From: Xylophilus ampelinus
Lineage (GTDB): Bacteria > Pseudomonadota > Gammaproteobacteria > Burkholderiales > Burkholderiaceae_C
Length of the DNA: 40,499 bases
Reading direction: 5' to 3'
Assembly: GCF_003217575.1 (NCBI RefSeq)
Contig: NZ_QJTC01000027.1
Location: forward strand, 1-40,499
This document shows, in pieces, positions 39,036 to 40,499 of the stretch. The notes under the pieces are model-generated. The model saw nothing but the letters and a program-made list of their open reading frames with translations. It searched no databases and was not told where the DNA came from. A program made the position numbers and the translations under genes. Each line of letters begins with the position of its first letter. Position 1 is the first letter of the stretch.

Positions 39036-40391
39036 ATGAACCAACTACAACTTTTCCTGCCTTGCGCCGCGGGCGTCGAGGGCTATCTGGCCGACGAGGT
39101 GCACCGCCTGACCGGCCTGGCGGGCATGGACCTGCAGACGCTGCGCGGCGGCACCCTGCTGCGCGCCTCCTGGCAGGACGCGATGCTGCTCAACCTGCAC
39201 AGCCGCCTGGCGCAGCGGGTGCTGGTGCAGCTGTCGACGACGCCCTACCGCAACGAGCAGGACCTCTACCAGGCGGCGTCCGAAGTCGCGTGGGAGATCT
39301 GGTTCACCCCGCGCCAGACGATCAAGGTCGAGATCACCGCCCAGCACAGCCCGCTGCAGAGCCTGAATTTCGCCGCGCTCAAGATCAAGGACGCGGTCGC
39401 CGACCGGTTCCGCGACAAGCACGGCGAGCGGCCCAGCGTGGATACCCGGCGGCCCGACGTGCGCATCCATGCCCACCTGACCACCGACACCGCCACGATC
39501 TACATCGACACCACCGGCGAGCCGCTCTTCAAGCGCGGCTGGCGCGAGGACAAGGGCGACGCGCCGCTCAAGGAGACGCTGGCCGCCGCGATGATCGCCG
39601 CCACCGGCTGGGCCGACGGCGACGCCGAGGGCTTCGAGGCGCTGCCGCTCTACGACCCCTGCTGCGGCAGCGGCACCGTGGCGATCGAGGCGGCGCAGAT
39701 CGCCTGCAACATCGCGCCCGGCCTGCTGCGGCGCTTCGCCTTCGAGAAGCTGCTGCCCTTCCAGCCCCATGTGTGGAACGCGCTGCGGGAGGAAACCCGC
39801 GCCGCCATCACCGAGCCGGCGGTGCCGATCTTCGGCAGCGACGTGTCGCACCGGATGGTCGATTTCTCGCAGCGCAACGCGGAGCGCGCCGGCGTGGCCC
39901 ACGCCATCGAATTCCGCGGCGGCGACGCGCTGCAGCGGATGCCGCCGGCCGAGCGCGGCCTGCTGCTGCTCAACCCGCCCTACGGCGAGCGGATCGAGCC
40001 CGGCGGCGTGGCCGGCCGCACCGCGGTGGCCCGCAGTTCGCGCGACCATTACCGCCAGCCACCGGGCCGTGAACAGGCGCGCAACATCGACTTCGAGCAG
40101 GACTACGCGGCCGCACCGGGCCCCAGCGGTGCCCGCGAGACCGCCCATACCGACGACGGCGGCGACTTCTTCCCGCAATTGGCCACGCACTGGAAGAAGC
40201 ACTACGCCGGCTGGACCGCCTGGATGCTGACCCCCGACCTGAAGCTGCCGAGCCGCATGCGCCTGAAGGAATCGCGCCGGGTGCCGATGTGGAACGGCCC
40301 GATCGAATGCCGGCTGTTCCGCTTCGATATGGTCCGCGGATCGGCCCGCGACCGCGGGCCAGCGGCGGCCGAAGGCTCCGATCGCCGCTAA
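39036..40391 (+). CDS. THUMP-domain class I RNA methyltransferase (RlmL/YcbY N-terminal type)
   Basis: 451 residues. It opens QLFLPCAAGVEGYLADEVHRL, the N-terminal ferredoxin-like part; a THUMP domain (about 55-165) binds RNA; the methyltransferase domain has LYDPCCGSGTVAIEAA (206-220) and LLLNPPYGERI (310-320), with the NPPY motif for exocyclic amine methylation. In E. coli RlmL the equivalent half makes m2G2445 in 23S rRNA. Between the NPPY motif and FFPQLATHWKKHYAGWTAW (378-396) lies an insertion of about 55 residues rich in Arg, Gln, Gly and Asp. The second RlmK-type domain is absent. An IS begins 17 bp after the stop codon. Confidence 0.88.
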   Translation: MNQLQLFLPCAAGVEGYLADEVHRLTGLAGMDLQTLRGGTLLRASWQDAMLLNLHSRLAQRVLVQLSTTPYRNEQDLYQAASEVAWEIWFTPRQTIKVEITAQHSPLQSLNFAALKIKDAVADRFRDKHGERPSVDTRRPDVRIHAHLTTDTATIYIDTTGEPLFKRGWREDKGDAPLKETLAAAMIAATGWADGDAEGFEALPLYDPCCGSGTVAIEAAQIACNIAPGLLRRFAFEKLLPFQPHVWNALREETRAAITEPAVPIFGSDVSHRMVDFSQRNAERAGVAHAIEFRGGDALQRMPPAERGLLLLNPPYGERIEPGGVAGRTAVARSSRDHYRQPPGREQARNIDFEQDYAAAPGPSGARETAHTDDGGDFFPQLATHWKKHYAGWTAWMLTPDLKLPSRMRLKESRRVPMWNGPIECRLFRFDMVRGSARDRGPAAAEGSDRR

Positions 40392-40407
40392 TTCGATTCT
40401 GACTTAA

Positions 40408-40499
40408 GAGCGGCTAACACAACCCTGTCATCGCCAAGGGCGCGATGTGCGTTTGGCGATGCATGAGTCGAAACAAGAACAAAGAGATCAGCGCGGCAC
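40408..40499 (+). mobile_element. Left end of an insertion sequence sharing the MITE terminal repeat
   Basis: TTAA at 40404-40407 is followed by GAGCGGCTAACACAACCC (40408-40425), identical to the terminal repeat of the MITE copy at 23341. After it the sequence differs from the MITE, and an open frame begins at 40463. A protein-coding element with this repeat would be the natural transposase source for the MITEs. Its right end is outside the window, so the family is not assigned; a 3-bp TAA target duplication would fit the IS5 superfamily. Confidence 0.65.
40463..40499 (+). CDS. N-terminus of a putative transposase, cut by the window edge
   Basis: An ATG 55 bases inside the element opens the frame MSRNKNKEISAA, still open at the last base of the window. 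It is too short to identify; a basic N-terminus would suit a DNA-binding transposase. The only support is its position just inside a terminal inverted repeat. Confidence 0.4.
   Translation, partial: MSRNKNKEISAA

Overview
The window is about 40.5 kb of GC-rich, densely packed bacterial chromosome. Gene families, short gene overlaps and a dispersed intergenic repeat that I recall from Comamonadaceae genomes all point to a betaproteobacterium of the order Burkholderiales, probably Comamonadaceae (Variovorax, Acidovorax or Xylophilus-like). No species can be named from the sequence alone. Both edges cut through insertion sequences: an IS630-type right end at 1-158, and the left end of a second, different element at 40408-40499. 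I see no tRNA, rRNA or CRISPR array.

Layout. 320-2235 carries two integral membrane proteins (MarC and TerC families). 2278-3948 is recX and recA on the minus strand with a candidate LexA box, and a divergent MarR-type regulator follows. 4674-6980 pairs a membrane diguanylate cyclase with a periplasmic solute-binding protein. 7045-9289 is a TctDE-like two-component system, followed by a catalase-fold protein and a class I amidotransferase-like (C26) hydrolase, separated by a complete 112-bp MITE. 11600-16881 (minus) is a tightly coupled operon: a type IA topoisomerase with a basic linker and a C-terminal SWIB domain, an ABC-type AAA ATPase, and a TOPRIM-like protein, with a small lipoprotein downstream. 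Divergent from it are a SET-domain methyltransferase, birA, a SPOR-like protein and an amino-acid-type solute-binding protein. 20163-24332 holds PPK2, an MmcB-like PD-(D/E)XK nuclease, a flavin oxidoreductase, an OsmC protein and a small secreted protein. 24360-26278 is metX-metW behind what reads as a SAM-II riboswitch and an intrinsic terminator that touches the metX start codon. Then come a two-gene small-protein unit (DUF1328), a GST, an old yellow enzyme and a cyclase. 30185-38242 is a two-component system divergent from a complete heavy-metal RND efflux operon. A DUF4197 protein and an RlmL-like rRNA methyltransferase close the window.

Points of most interest. (1) A SAM-II-like riboswitch with the expected pseudoknot pairings upstream of metX. 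(2) An ATPase/TOPRIM-like gene pair, an arrangement typical of anti-phage modules, translationally coupled to a topoisomerase III-SWIB fusion and lying next to a SET-domain gene. (3) A MITE family whose copies sit at TAA stop codons and whose terminal repeats match those of the element at the right edge. (4) A dispersed palindromic repeat, one copy of which forms the recA-recX intergenic hairpin. Most of the remaining genes are ordinary core functions.
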